Origin: Iris pallida
Taxonomy: Eukaryota; Streptophyta; Magnoliopsida; Asparagales; Iridaceae
DNA length: 64,000 nucleotides
Assembly: GCA_029216955.1 (NCBI GenBank)
Contig: JANAVB010004000.1
Location: forward strand, 3,050,829-3,114,828
Direction: 5' to 3'
Part shown: positions 12,461 through 24,286 of the stretch, one piece after another
Layout of the letters: each line of letters starts with the position of its first letter
Numbering within the stretch: the first letter of the stretch is position 1
Program-made: the position numbers and the translations under genes
Notes under the pieces: generated by a model
Told to the model about the DNA's origin: nothing
Seen by the model: the letters and a program-made list of their open reading frames with translations, nothing else
Databases searched by the model: none

Positions 12461-14664
12461 TGTTACTGTAACACCCAGTTTCTGGAATGAGGGTAATTTT
12501 GAACTTTTGTAATTATAATTATTATTTGTTTGTATTTATACCACATTATGATTTTGGTGATTTTTTAATCAATTTAAAACTGTTTTAAGTCATGGCTTGT
12601 GATTTTGATGCTTTGCTAGTGTAACCTGAGAGACTGTCTGACCTAGAGCCTAACCATGTCATTAGGATGATTCATTTTCACTTTTGAGCATGAGGGTATT
12701 TTGGTCATTAGGCCTCTTTGAATTATTTCATGATTTATTGCATTGGTGATTGTTAATTTTGATTTTTACTAGTTGTGATTTAGTAGACTTGCCTAGAAGC
12801 TAACCCTAGTTATGGCGACTTGGTAGACAATGGTGTGACCCTAGTCTAACTTAAGTTAACCTCATTCTAGCCATTAGAATCTAATTTTCAAATAGGAGGA
12901 ATAGAATAGGTGCATTGATTTCATGACTTATGATTTTAATTCCATGACTTGTGAATTAAGCCCATGGCCCATGACTTAAGCCCAAACCCCAACCAACCCA
13001 CTAGTGGCCAACCAACATAGGGTTTCCCACCTCTATTTAATGCCTCTTTCACTTGTTCTTGTCTCTTTTGTGGTTGACCTAGTTTTTAGAAGAAAAGGTA
13101 ATTCCCCACCTTTCTAAATTTCTAATAAATTTATTTCAAATCCTTTTTCACTCTAGTCTTTTGCATTAGGATCTAATTATTGTTCATTTACTGTTTGTGG
13201 AGATTTATCTCAGTTTTTGTGCAATTTGGAGCTTGGGAGTTACTATTTGGATTTCCCCCATTTGGAGCTTTTTTTTGCTATTTGCACCTATAGGTAAAAC
13301 ACCTCTAATTGTTTTAATATTTAGTTTTCTTTGCATTTAGGGCTAGATCTAGGTGTTCCCTAGCTGTCCCTCAAATTTGGTAGGAAACCGTATCCGTTTG
13401 GTGTCCGTATCGGACACGTGTCTATGTGTATGTTTACGTGTTCGACCAAATGTCGCAATGAAACTTTTATTCGTATTTTCAAAAGCTAATTGAACAATAA
13501 TTTAGCTCTTGGTGTGTTGATTACAATCGTGCTTGACTAAGTTGAATTCTGTGCACCCTCGTGTCCAAAATTGGACACACACGCACGCACGAGGACACCG
13601 TGTACTGTCCTGCTGCTCTGGGTTGACACAGGACACGACACGGCGACTCAGGTCATGATTTTTGGTGGATACGTGCGGGCCATCACTGACACTGTGCACA
13701 CAAAATTTGAGATGATTTTATCGAGCGTATTGGGAGAAATCCCACCCGCACTGGATTACACACGCACACACACGCACACCGACACGTCCCGATACGTGTC
13801 TCGTACACGCGACACGCTTCACGTGAACACGGTACAGGTTATGGGACACGTACCCCTATTATTGGAGAACCCTAGGACACAAGCACGAGCTCTCTAGTGT
13901 CGTGTGTCGTGTCCTAGGTCACGCTGCACCGCTGCACGAGGCAGCCCAATGCACAGTTTCTGACACTAACTAATTTGCATATTTTGACACATTGTGTCAT
14001 GTTTTCTTGGACACGTTCGACTCCCCTAGACATGTGGAGTATACCCCTATGTCTGTACACACTTGACACTCACTCGTACTTGTACATCACTCGACGACAT
14101 GCTCACATATTACGTTCGAATGTGATGTTATGTTATAGATATATAGATATACATATGTATCATAGGAGAATAGTTATGTATATATGTTAAAGTTTGGGTC
14201 ATTTGGTGTCAGGTATACCAGAGGGTGCAGGGAGTTCAGTGAGTGGTGGTTTAGTTAGATTTGAGGAGTGTGTTAGTGTTAGTGGTTAGGATATTGGATG
14301 TGCTAGTTAGTATCCTAGGTAGTATCAAGTATTAGTTGGTATTGGGTTAGCCTTGGCAGCAGTTTGCAGCAACCTTGGCATGCAGTTGGCCTGCATTGTT
14401 ATGCAATGTAGCATGCACTAGCAGTACAGCAGTAGCAGCTAGCATGGGCCCTGCCTATAGCAGGGAAGTGGCACATAAGGCTGCCCCTGTGTTTGTGTCT
14501 ATCTATAGATATGTATAGGTATATGGGTTATAGGGTATTGTGATTATGTGTGAGTGTCTATGTGAAGAATTTGATAGAAGGGGGTTAGTGGCCCATGTGA
14601 GAATTAGAATGGGTTTGCTAGGGTGTGTTGTATATATGATATATATCTATATAGGAGCTTGAGT

Positions 14665-14668
<4 letters not shown>

Positions 14669-14746
<78 letters not shown>
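14669..14746. repeat. (AT)n microsatellite in LTR A
   Basis: About 78 bases of uninterrupted AT dinucleotides. Confidence 0.97.
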
Positions 14747-14748
<2 letters not shown>

Positions 14749-16113
14749 ATGTGGTTATGTACATAGTGTTGCATGATATAAGATGGAAGGTTTAAGGGAG
14801 AAAATGTTGATGCATGTATATAGGCTTGAGTATATATATATGTAATATGTTATGGTTAGTTAAGGTAAGGTTGATATATGAGATATAGTATAATGGATAT
14901 AGGTATTTGGTTATGTGGGTAGTCTTAAGTATAGGTAATGGGATTACTTAGGTGATATGTGACAGGGTATTGGGTGCTAAGGTATTAGCTTACATTTATG
15001 GTAAGGTATAGGTTGATAGTTGACCAAACCCTAGAATTGATCAAGGTTTGACCCAATAGTTTAAGATTGACTAGAGTTGATCAAAAGTCAACATTGAGTC
15101 TAGATGTGACCAATTGACCTAGTTTGACTAGAGTATTGACTTGGGTTGACCCAGAGTTGACCAAGTTTGACTTGGACCTAGTTTGACCTAGACAGTTGAC
15201 CATGTTTGACTTAGAGTTGACTCTGAACTAGATTGGCCTGGAAATCATGTAGATTCTATCATAAACTTCATTTACCTTGTTTTAAACACATTATAACCTG
15301 TACTGCTCTATTTAGGACATTGTGACTCCGTTACAGACATCTGATATTACACTACTCTTTTCAGAGTATTAGGCGAGTACATTCTCTGATAGTTCTCTCA
15401 TTTATTTGTCAGTTACTGTACTTCAGTTCTAGTTAGTTTTATGTGATTCTCTGTTACAACACGTATGGATATTTCTGGATTCATGTATGCGACACACATA
15501 CCATATTGTCTGGCCTCTATTACTGGAATCATTTTGGAATCATTGCTAGTATCATCGTGTTTGGCTGGACTCTTCTCGATTCTCGTGTCTTGTACTGGAT
15601 TTACTTGTATTACGGGGCGGAGAAATATTGAGTAAGACATGTAGACATACCCCAAATCTGGAATCTCCCTACTGGAATCTACTGGAAGCATAGCCATCTC
15701 TCGCCTGATCAGTGAGAGATGTGTCTGATACCTACAGCCATTTACATGTCGATCTCAGTATTTTAAAACACACTATTAGATTATAGCTGGTCTCACCTGG
15801 ATTCTTGATCACTGACTAGAATCGTCTTGTACTGGATTCATCTTGTATGAGATTCATCCCGTACTGGATTTACATAGGATTACACTTGTTTACATTTACT
15901 GTCTGGACTTATATCATGTTACTCTAGTTCAGCTAGTTTCTATTTACAGTTTCATTGCCATGATTCTACTCTTGTTTTACTTACTTTACTTTTCTTGTAA
16001 ATTATTTGTTTCTCTATACCATCACCTGAATATAAACCACCATGTTCATTAATAAAACTGTCTATAACTGCTTTATAGTTCTCTGTCATTTATTTGGGTT
16101 TTCTTGATGAGTT

Positions 16114-16239
16114 GTACTCGTTCCTGTCCTGACTGGACCTGTTAAAAATATTATAGATGCCTGCCCCGAGGATACTTGTCCTACTTACTATGGACCAGGA
16201 GACGGCTTAGATTCCTTTGGCCCCGACACTCAGGAGTGA
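16114..16239 (+). CDS. Short acidic ORF in LTR A (recurrent LTR ORF)
   Basis: The frame reads LVPVLTGPVKNII, then DTCPTYYGPG, and ends at TGA (16237-16239). The first part matches the same position in LTRs B, C and D (LAPVLTGPVENIT); the second part is diverged but still acidic and contains a (T)YYG where the others have TFYG. There is no ATG in this copy. It may be an exon rather than a free-standing ORF. Function unknown. Confidence 0.35.
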   Translation, partial: VLVPVLTGPVKNIIDACPEDTCPTYYGPGDGLDSFGPDTQE

Positions 16240-16605
16240 TCGGGAGATTAGCTAGATGTCTTGGTTTAGTTTTTATATTTTAGAATTTGAATTGTAAATA
16301 AGTTGAGATATATTATCTTGAGATTGTTGGAGTTTATATTATTTTTAGTAGGTTTTTATTGTTGTATTTAGTCTTAGTTATAATCTTCTGTGTTATCATA
16401 TCGTGCTTAGACTGTGATTAAGATTATATTATATCTATACTTGTCCTCCGTTCGGAGTTGAGATTTTGATAAGTACATTATATAATTGCGTGATTTATTG
16501 GTTAGATAGTGACCTAGAACAGTGTTCTACCATCGACACTGTGGCATAGGCTGGACGCTTTTACGTACTCGTACCCTCGCAGTGGGTGCGGGTCGTGACA
16601 GCTGC

Positions 16606-16923
16606 TGCTCCAGCTCCAGCTCCAGGTTTTGACCCTGGCTTCTATTAGCGCTTTGATGATTTTGTTGCCCTCTCAGCGCAACGACATCAAGGCTATCTTG
16701 ACTCAGAGTTCCGCCATATCACCCAGGCTCAGGTGTTGCGAAAGAACATTATTGTTGATCTTCACTGGAGTCTCTCTCATGACCCCTCACATCCAGTTAC
16801 CATACTTCATCATCCCAGCATTCCTGGACCCAGGTTCGACGATGAGACGACATTTCCTCACTTTGATCCTACTGCTGCATATTTTCCACCGGGTGCTCCT
16901 GAAGGTGATGATACTCCGATGTG
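16606..16923 (+). pseudogene. Sirevirus env-like ORF, C-terminal piece
   Basis: After LTR A the frame resumes with an Ala/Pro repeat (APAPAPGF), then FDDFVALSAQRHQGYLDSEF, RHITQAQVLRKNIIVDLHW and PGAPEGDDTPM, ending at TGA 16921-16923. One in-frame TAG lies near 16647, at a codon that could have been CAG. The Ala/Pro stretch continues directly from the one at 12450, which supports the join across LTR A. The segment is hydrophilic and looks like a C-terminal tail. Confidence 0.55.
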
Positions 16924-17353
16924 ATGAGGACTTAAGCTAGTGGATTTTGGATAGAGTCTGATAGATGATGATCTAATGTAGTTTTCTTTTAATATATGTC
17001 TAAACTTCACAGTTAGACATTTATTAGCACTTTGTGATGTTTGTGATGGTTGTATCTTTCTTTTAGTATGACATTTTCAGTATTCCACTACTAGTTATTT
17101 ATTTTATGCACTTATTATTTGTGGCAATATTGTTATTTTTGGTTATCTCTCTAGTATTACTTTGTTTGTTTGATGAACATTGTTGGCTTCACACATTACG
17201 GGGGAGCCACAACCATTTTTTTATTGACAAGGGGGGAGAAAGAGCACAATACCAAAATCAACAATCAAAGAAAGAATACCAAAACTATTTTTAGGTAATT
17301 TTATTTGTTCTACTTAGATATATTTTGGTATAGACTCAAGTTTGTCAATTATC
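16924..17353 (+). other. Sirevirus 3' untranslated region
   Basis: AT-rich, no supported gene. A GGGGAG-type purine-rich patch at 17200-17240 precedes the true polypurine tract. Confidence 0.6.
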
Positions 17354-17367
17354 AAAATAGGGGAGAT
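17354..17367 (+). other. Polypurine tract of the Sirevirus
   Basis: AAAATAGGGGAGAT directly before the LTR start TGTTGG, the standard plant Copia arrangement for plus-strand priming. Confidence 0.88.
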
Positions 17368-18503
17368 TGTTGGCCCATTCCATGGTCACACTCGATTTTA
17401 ATAATCGACATAAACTTAAGTCAATATACAAAATATACGAACTGCTGCTAATCATTTCAGGTCTTGTGAAATCAATATCAACAAGCGTACTACTACATCA
17501 GCAAGTGCATAAATCATCATTCTGAAGCTTACTTTCAATGTAATCTAGTCCGAATCATTTTACAATTTATTATATATTTTATCTTTATTGAGTCTAGGAT
17601 ATAAATTGTAAGATCGACGAGATAATACTGGCATAGGTTAATCATACTCCGCTTTTCTATACAGCCTACCTATCTATATTCCACCTACCAAAAAGTTTAT
17701 TTCCATTCTGCAACAGAATTTGACAAATGTCTTACAATTTTACTGAGACAGAACTCAAACCGAGTTCGTCCCGAGTTCGGTCGGAACACTGACCGAGTTC
17801 TGTCCGAACACTGACCGAGTTCGGTCCGAATTTCGACCGAGTTCGATCAGTTTGATATTAAATATTTGTTGCCTCCAAATTTGCATGCAACGCTCATCTG
17901 CGAAATCTTTACATCAGAACTCTGCCTGAGTTCGGTCCTAGAAAACACCTATAAATAGAAGAGAATTTCTCATTCCAAATCACTCAATCAATTTCATCTT
18001 CTTTTCTCTATTCAATAAGTGTTTTATCCGATGAAAAGCTTTTATATCATACATACACTTCTCTTAGCCAAAAGCCAGTAACATCTATTCTATCTAGTAT
18101 CTTTTGGTTCTCAAGAGTTGTAAAAAGGTTATTCAAAGTACAGAAACTATCTCTGTTGTGGAGCCGGTCGTGCGCTCGTCACCAAGCACGGTGTTGTGAA
18201 GTTGGTCGTGCACTTGTCACCAAGTACAGTGTTGTAAGAGACTGCAAGCTCTCAATTAGCTTGTGCCTTAGTGGATTAACATCGAGCAAGAGTACTCGAG
18301 ACTGGATTAGTCCTCTCAGAGGGATACCAATATACATTGCTGTGTCACTGAGTTTGATCTCTCTATCTCTTGCTATATTTATTTATTGTCTCTTATTCAC
18401 TACCATAGTTATCTGTTTATAATTTTTAAATTGGTGATTATTTTTTGCTGCACTCGCACTCACTCTATTCATCCCCCCTCTAGAGGTACTCAACGGTCCT
18501 ACA
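17368..18503 (+). repeat. 3' LTR of the Sirevirus
   Basis: 1136 bp from TGTTGGCCC to GGTCCTACA. U3 holds a cluster of palindromic ACCGAGTTCGGT-type repeats (17755-17850), then the TATA box TATAAATA at 17950-17957. Clusters of palindromic repeats upstream of TATA are a known Sirevirus LTR trait. A ~43-bp tandem duplication (GTCGTGC..CTCGTCACCAAG) lies at 18160-18240. Confidence 0.88.
17755..17957 (+). promoter_or_regulatory. Sirevirus U3 palindromic repeats and TATA box
   Basis: Five or six copies of a CCGAGTTCGGTC-like core, each nearly self-complementary, spaced about 20 bases, then TATAAATA at 17950. It probably drives element transcription. Confidence 0.7.
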
Positions 18504-18562
18504 GTGAGGAGGGAAAAAGTGAATAGCGGCTAGGGTTTTTTTATGTTACTTTAAATTGTTAG

Positions 18563-18620
<58 letters not shown>

Positions 18621-19627
18621 GTTTAAGAATTTGGAGTTTAACATATTTTGGATAGATGATAATCCAAATTAAACTAAATAGCAGCAGAAGTCATAACACA
18701 AAAAGTCTAAAAGTGTAAGTCAAAATAATACATATCCTGAATAAATATAACATTTTCAAACATGATAAACTAGAGACATCCAGAAACCTAGCTACTAGAT
18801 AAATTACTACTGGAGGTGCACCCTCAACGAGCACCGGCTTCAAAAGAAATCTCGTGGGCATGGTCATCAGTCATTTAAATACTTTAAAAAATATTATCCA
18901 GTCAGGATTGGAGCGAAGTATAACCCAATAGCAGTTTCAATTAATTGGAAAAAACTATAAGGCAGTGATATAGAAAGTGCTATATACGATGAGGAATAAA
19001 ATTGTTGCGATAAAAATAATAAAAAAGACGGACAATATAATAAATAGGATGTAATCAGTCGAACAAGTAATGAAAAAGGAACTACCATGTCAGGGATAGA
19101 GCAATGTAACCGATGAACTGAATATGAAAACTATAATATACCATGTGTTTTGAAATACCAAATAGATATGTGATAGGCTTGGAAGATTCAATAATTTACA
19201 CTAAGGAAAAGCTAGCTCAACCATACGTGAAGTGCATGATTAGATAGTAATCGATGATTTACACTACTTGCCGATAGTTCTTGATCACATACCTAACTAG
19301 TATTTCTCCCGTCCCGACTGATACGATGGATCCAACCCTAACATGTTACTAGCCAATGTTATCCAATATTCCAGTATTACCCAATATTATCCAATATTAT
19401 CAAATACCAACGAGAACAATATCTGACACCATTGCGATGAGTTAAGGTAACTTCTCATGACTGAAGATCCAATAACAATACCAATCCATTTATATCGTGC
19501 CAAGAATCATAAGTAACCTTTCTGAATACTTAAATTATAGTAGTAATCAAATAATAGAAACTATCAGAGAATGTACTCGCCTATGGTCCTGAGCAGTAAA
19601 GGTGAATAAAGGTCCAAATTGGAGTCA
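18504..19627 (-). repeat. Spacer with a degraded LTR-like fragment
   Basis: After an (AT)n tract (about 18567-18616), the stretch to 19627 has no gene. On the minus strand it carries the word GCGAGTACATTCTCTGATAG at about 19567-19586, as in LTRs A-D, which suggests an older LTR of the same group in reverse. Its edges are not resolved. Confidence 0.5.
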
Positions 19628-20582
19628 CGAAGTGTAACACCCAGTTTTCCAGATGAGGATAATTTTGAAAATTTATAATTATAATTATTATTTATTGATA
19701 TTTATTTCATATTATGATTTTTGGTGATTTTTAATTATTTTTAAATATTTAAAATCATGACTTGTGATTTGGTGTTTTGCTAGTGTAACCCTAGAGATAG
19801 TGACCTAGAGCCTAGCCATGTGATTAGGATATTTCATTTATCATTTTTAGTTTGAGGGTATTTTGTCATTTTGAATTATTTGAATTTAATATATATTATT
19901 TGGAATTTAAAATGATTATTTAGAATGGTGTGATTTAAATATTTTTTAATTGATTGTCTTGTGTTGTGTTTAGCCCTAACCTAGATTGGACCTAACCTAG
20001 ATTAGTCATAGCTAGTCTAGTTAGACATGGTTAGTATAATTTAGTATGGGTTAGTTGGGTTAAGTCATGACTTGTTAGAAAGGAATAGGTTGCAACTTGA
20101 CTAGAAGGGAAAACCTAGATTTCTAGCCATTGAATAGATTAGATGTGATGAGAGCCCATGGATTAAATCCCAAAACCCTAACCCTAGCATTTATGGCCAA
20201 TCACCTAGGGATCATTCCCCTATTTACACTCTCTTCCATTAGGTTAGCCTCTTTAGGAAATAGCAAGTTTGGAAAAAGAGGTAAATCCCATCTTTAGAAA
20301 TTCATAGAAAATCTATTTTAATTCCTTTTTAATCCAAACAAGTTGTATTAGATCCTAATTCATCCATACTTTGCTGCTATTTAAGGATTATTCCAGCTTG
20401 GGATCAATTTGGGGAAGTTTGCTAACAAGGAGAAAGATCTAGAAGAGGGCTTTTGCATGAGGAGTTCTTCAAGAGGTAATTGATACTAAAACCTACTAAT
20501 TTCCAGTTTTCTTTGCATATAAGGTTAGGTTTAGGAGTCCCTTAACTGTAGGAATTAGTTTTGTGTCTTGGTGGACCCATTT

Positions 20583-21240
20583 CGTGTCCGTATCGGACAC
20601 GTATCCAATAGGATACCTAGGTGTTTGTAGAAATGCCGCATAGGAATCTATTTTCGTATTTTTGGAAAGTGATTGCATGGATCTCTAGATCTAGGTATGT
20701 GTAACAATATTTGTGAAGACTGATTTGTGTTTGTGTCGGTTTTCGTGTCGGTTTTGGTGCTGGACATGCAGCACGGGGCTCGTATGGGGTGCCCTGCTGC
20801 CCGTGTCCTGGTTCTCCCTGGACACTTCTCTTCGAGACACGAAATTTGTCGTGGATACTCCCTACATGACTGACACAAGGCCCACAAAGTTTTGTAGGGT
20901 CTTGTTGACAGGTTAGGGAGAACTTCGACCCGCATTGCATGCACGCTGTCGCGTGCTGACAGTTGGAAACGCATAGACACGCGTAACACGCGGCCTCGTG
21001 CCCGTTGTAGACACAACGTGGACACCTCACAGGGTGTCGAACGTGTAGCCTGACATATGGGCTATACGTGGACATGACCACGTAGCCACACGTGTCGTGT
21101 GCTGTGTCCACGACGACTCGAAACCCCTGCACGAGGGTTATGTACACTGTCTGCACACCACATGTTTGTTTTTGATTTGGACACATTTGTGTCCATTTAG
21201 TTGGACACGAAGGCTAGGGTTGACACGTGTACACTTGTCA
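20583..21240 (+). promoter_or_regulatory. GGACAC/GTGTCC and CACGTG-rich belt in LTR B
   Basis: A GC-richer belt opens with the inverted repeat GTGTCCGTATCGGACAC and holds many GTGTCC, GGACAC and ACGTG words, including CACGTG G-box cores near 21093 and 21224. The same belt lies in A (13386-14110), C (31591-32240) and, reversed, D (28500-29200). Long open frames here are a by-product of composition. A regulatory role is inferred. Confidence 0.4.
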
Positions 21241-23728
21241 CATTAGTTACCGACCTTTAAATTTGCATATTAACACAATTTTGTTGATCGAAATTCGAAT
21301 TCTCCAAATTCACTGATACGTTCATCCAGTTTTAATATCCTGAGATTAATTCCTGTTTAGACTGTTTTGATGGATGTTAAATTGCCATTTTAATTCATGA
21401 AGATGTGTAATTACATTATAATAAGATTGTTTACTGATTTGGTGGGTTTTAGATTTCGAATATGGGATTTTGACTATAGGATATCACTGTTACTGATACA
21501 TGCTGTTAGTTTCATTGCTGAATTTTAAGTTCCTATTCTAACTGTTTATGAATGTTAGAAATCAGGATTTGCCCACATGTATAGGTTGATGCCCATATCA
21601 GTTGGGACTTATGAATGGACTTTGGGGTTTGAGTTGTGAGATTTCTTGTTCTATTTCTCCTGTCAAGTTCCAGAAAACCTAAAACATGAGTTTAACTTCC
21701 AAGTTAACCCACCATGCCACACACAACTGTTATGCACACACATTTCTGATCTCACTGCTTACACTCACACATATTCTCATACACACACGCAGGCCATTTT
21801 ATTTTCTGTCACTATTTACTCCTCACACACCCTACATTAACTCACATGCCACACACACAAAACTGAATCACACACACACACACAAATCAACCTACACAAA
21901 AATGCATACTATTGATTTTTTGTACACTATCACAAGGAATCACTGTTTATGAGATTCCTGAGAATGTTGAAATATGATATATGTTAGTTTGTTAGGAATT
22001 AAACTGAGATTGTTTGATACATTACCTATGTGTAACTGAAATGGATTCCCTTTACTGTTAAGATTATGTGATAAGGAATGTTAACTGTCCTTGTTCCTTC
22101 CTTTCAACTGTCTTTTAATTCATATTAAAACTGTCTTATTTTCCTTCCCATTTATAACTGTTTTGATTCCATAGTTCTCAAAACCTGAGAATACTGAGAC
22201 ACGACTGAAACTGGAATGACTTGTATGCACTGTCTTGGGTTGTTAAACCAGAGCACAGGCCACCCTTAGCTCATCACCCACACACCCTCACAATCTCTTA
22301 GAATCTAGTCACACTTTCACACCACAATATGAAATTTGGGGAAATACATGTAGATGCAATGTTACACATACAAGAGGACCTAATATTCATGCCTATACTT
22401 CACTGTTTAGACTGGGAATGAAAATCTAGATTGGTGCACACTAGCACATTAAGACACACACTCACATAAGACATGCTCTCTCCTCTCAAACTTTCTATGT
22501 GTATACATGTATATATATGTAATGATATGCATACAACCAATGTGAATTATAATTTAATATAGGTATAGCCTACATAGATAGTGTGTATAAATATGTGAAT
22601 GTAATGTATGAGTTGAGATTCCTATGTTATATACATATATGTGAATATAGTGATATATATATATGGTATTGGCCTATAGTGTTGTGGCTTGTAGTTAGCT
22701 CATGGCCTACATATGGTTGTGATTCTACATAGGTATATGGCCTAGTGTATGGCTTTGCTTTGAGGATTGGGCCTATGACCTATAACGTAGATGACATAGC
22801 CTAGGACTCATAGCCTATGGGTGTGTCTGTTTGCCTAGTATAGAGTTAGTTAGACTTGTTTAGCCTTGATTAGACTAATATAGACTAGATAGACTAGTTT
22901 AGACCTAGTTTGACTTCTAGGGTTGACTAAGGTTGACCAAGAGTTGACTTTGGCCTAGATTGACCTAGATTCATGTAGAATGCATTGAGTTGCATCTTGT
23001 TATCATTTTAGACTTATTGTGACTTGTGCTGTTGTGATTAGGAGCCAGCCACCTCTCCTCGGACAGTACATTTCATCCGGATACTCAGATACTAGGCGAG
23101 TACATTCTCTGATCATTTCATATCCTGTTTAGAATTATTTTTCTGCTTTAAATTACTTTACTTGATACTGTCACGTTGGTCACACGGATTAGTACTATAT
23201 GAATCCCTTCTTGAGATGTTATCCTTCAGGAGCATCAGATACTACATGTTCTGTGCGTTTTACTTACATTGTGTATCACTATGCTACATGGTTCATTGAT
23301 CACTTGTGACATGTACTCTCATGATCACAGAGTCTCCTTGAATCTCCCATTTATGGGCATTCCTAGAATCACCCATTTATGGGCATACCATGTATCACCT
23401 CTTGTAGGCTATTGCATGGAATCATAACATAACCTGACTGGATCCTTGTGTATTGATTGGGGGTTAGGGGGAGTAGAAGTAGACATGTGAATAATATACA
23501 AGTAGTATAGCATCAGAATCTTTTCGTAGTGTAGCATCAGAATCTCCTATGCCATTTACATGTCTATATTGTACTCTGACTCACTAGCCACTGTTAGTTC
23601 TCTATTTATAGTAGATATTTCTATTACAGTTCTCTTTCTGTTTACATACTGTATTTCTTTCAGTTCATGTATCTTATTTTACTGCATGATTATATTTTTT
23701 AACCTGTTATGATCTGTTGAGATGTATT

Positions 23729-23887
23729 ATGCTCGCTCCTGTCCTGACTGGACCTGTTGAAAATATTACAGAGGACGAGGAGGAGGCCTGTGTGGATACC
23801 TTCTACGGGGCAGCCCTAGACGACACTTGTGAGCTGGACTCTTAGGAGGACCCAGCTCTAGCTGATGACTTTACCCCTACTGCCTAG
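23729..23887 (+). CDS. Short acidic ORF in LTR B (recurrent LTR ORF)
   Basis: Begins ATG at 23729 (MLAPVLTGPVENIT), continues EDEEEACVDTFYGAALDDTC and ends at TAG 23885-23887. One in-frame TAG at 23843-23845 stands where LTRs C and D have CAG. A CTGAC word and a pyrimidine-poor ATTACAG just upstream of the acidic part could also be a splice branch point and acceptor, so it may be an exon. Product and role unknown. Confidence 0.4.
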
Positions 23888-24286
23888 ACTAGTTTAGTTA
23901 GGCTTTATCTTACTTATGTTGTCTTGAGACTAATTTAGTTAGACTTATTTCTGTCTTTGAGATCTGGGTTGTATATATTCTTTCATACTCTGTAGTTGAG
24001 ACCTTCTATTTCTGCATGTTGCTGAGATGTTATCTTAGACTCTTCTGATCATCTGTATTTCTTTGAGTTCTATATCATATCGTGCTTCATCTTCCTTAAT
24101 TATGATTGAGTTACATTCTGCTATGTCACCCCCATTCGGGGAGTATAAACTTCTTAGCATTATATTGTTAGATGTTGTGACCTAGGACAGCATTCTACCG
24201 CCAACACTGCGGCGTAGGCTGGACGTACCCACTTCTCGTGCCCTTACTCTAGGGTGCGGGTCATGACACATTTTTAGTGGTGGCCC

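Larger units (their letters stand above)
12456..16605 (+). mobile_element. Solo LTR A of a long-LTR Gypsy-type family
   Basis: 12461-16600 starts TGTTACTGTAACACCCAG and ends GGGTCGTGACA, flanked by GCTGC on both sides (12456-12460 and 16601-16605). The site is a GCTGCT repeat, so the duplication could be partly by chance, and the LTR could instead begin at 12467 (TGTAACACCC), as in LTRs B and C. It shares with B, C and D the GTGTCC/GGACAC-rich belt, the GCGAGTACATTCTCTGA word (15371), a short acidic ORF (16114-16239) and the last ~90 bp. No interior is present, as expected after LTR-LTR recombination. Confidence 0.8.
1..18503 (+). mobile_element. Sirevirus-type Copia retrotransposon, 3' part, interrupted
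   Basis: The left part lies outside the window. In order I see the pol 3' end (RT and RNase H), a promoter-like patch, an env-like reading frame, a polypurine tract at 17354-17367 and a 3' LTR (17368-18503). The pol wording (YVDDIIFGST, then FEMSMMGELNFFLGL) and the extra ORF after pol are typical of the Sirevirus/Maximus lineage. Two later insertions split it: a minus-strand Gypsy-type element (1697-11660) and a solo LTR (12461-16600). With both removed, the env-like pieces line up in order. Its target duplication cannot be checked because the 5' end is missing. Confidence 0.88.
19633..24268 (+). repeat. 5' LTR B
   Basis: Aligned in order with LTR C: start, the GGACAC-rich belt (20583-21240), a CACACA-rich stretch (21720-21900), GCGAGTACATTCTCTGA (23095), an acidic ORF (23729-23887) and an end block with a conserved ~90 bp. 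Differences from C are spread throughout, so the insertion is not very recent. Confidence 0.93.

Noticed and set aside
20165..20190. Telomere-like CCCTAACCCTAG words, also near 31180
   Set aside because: Only two adjacent units, inside an LTR and repeated in its partner, so not a telomere or interstitial telomere array.
20617..21186. A 189-codon Cys-rich frame on the minus strand of LTR B, partly repeated in LTR C
   Set aside because: It follows from the GTGTCC/GGACAC-rich belt (ACA and TGT words give Cys and Thr/Val). Stops break it in LTR C at other places and no domain is visible.
21720..21900. CACACA-rich stretch as a possible CRISPR-like array
   Set aside because: A simple degenerate dinucleotide tract in a plant LTR, with no regular spacers.
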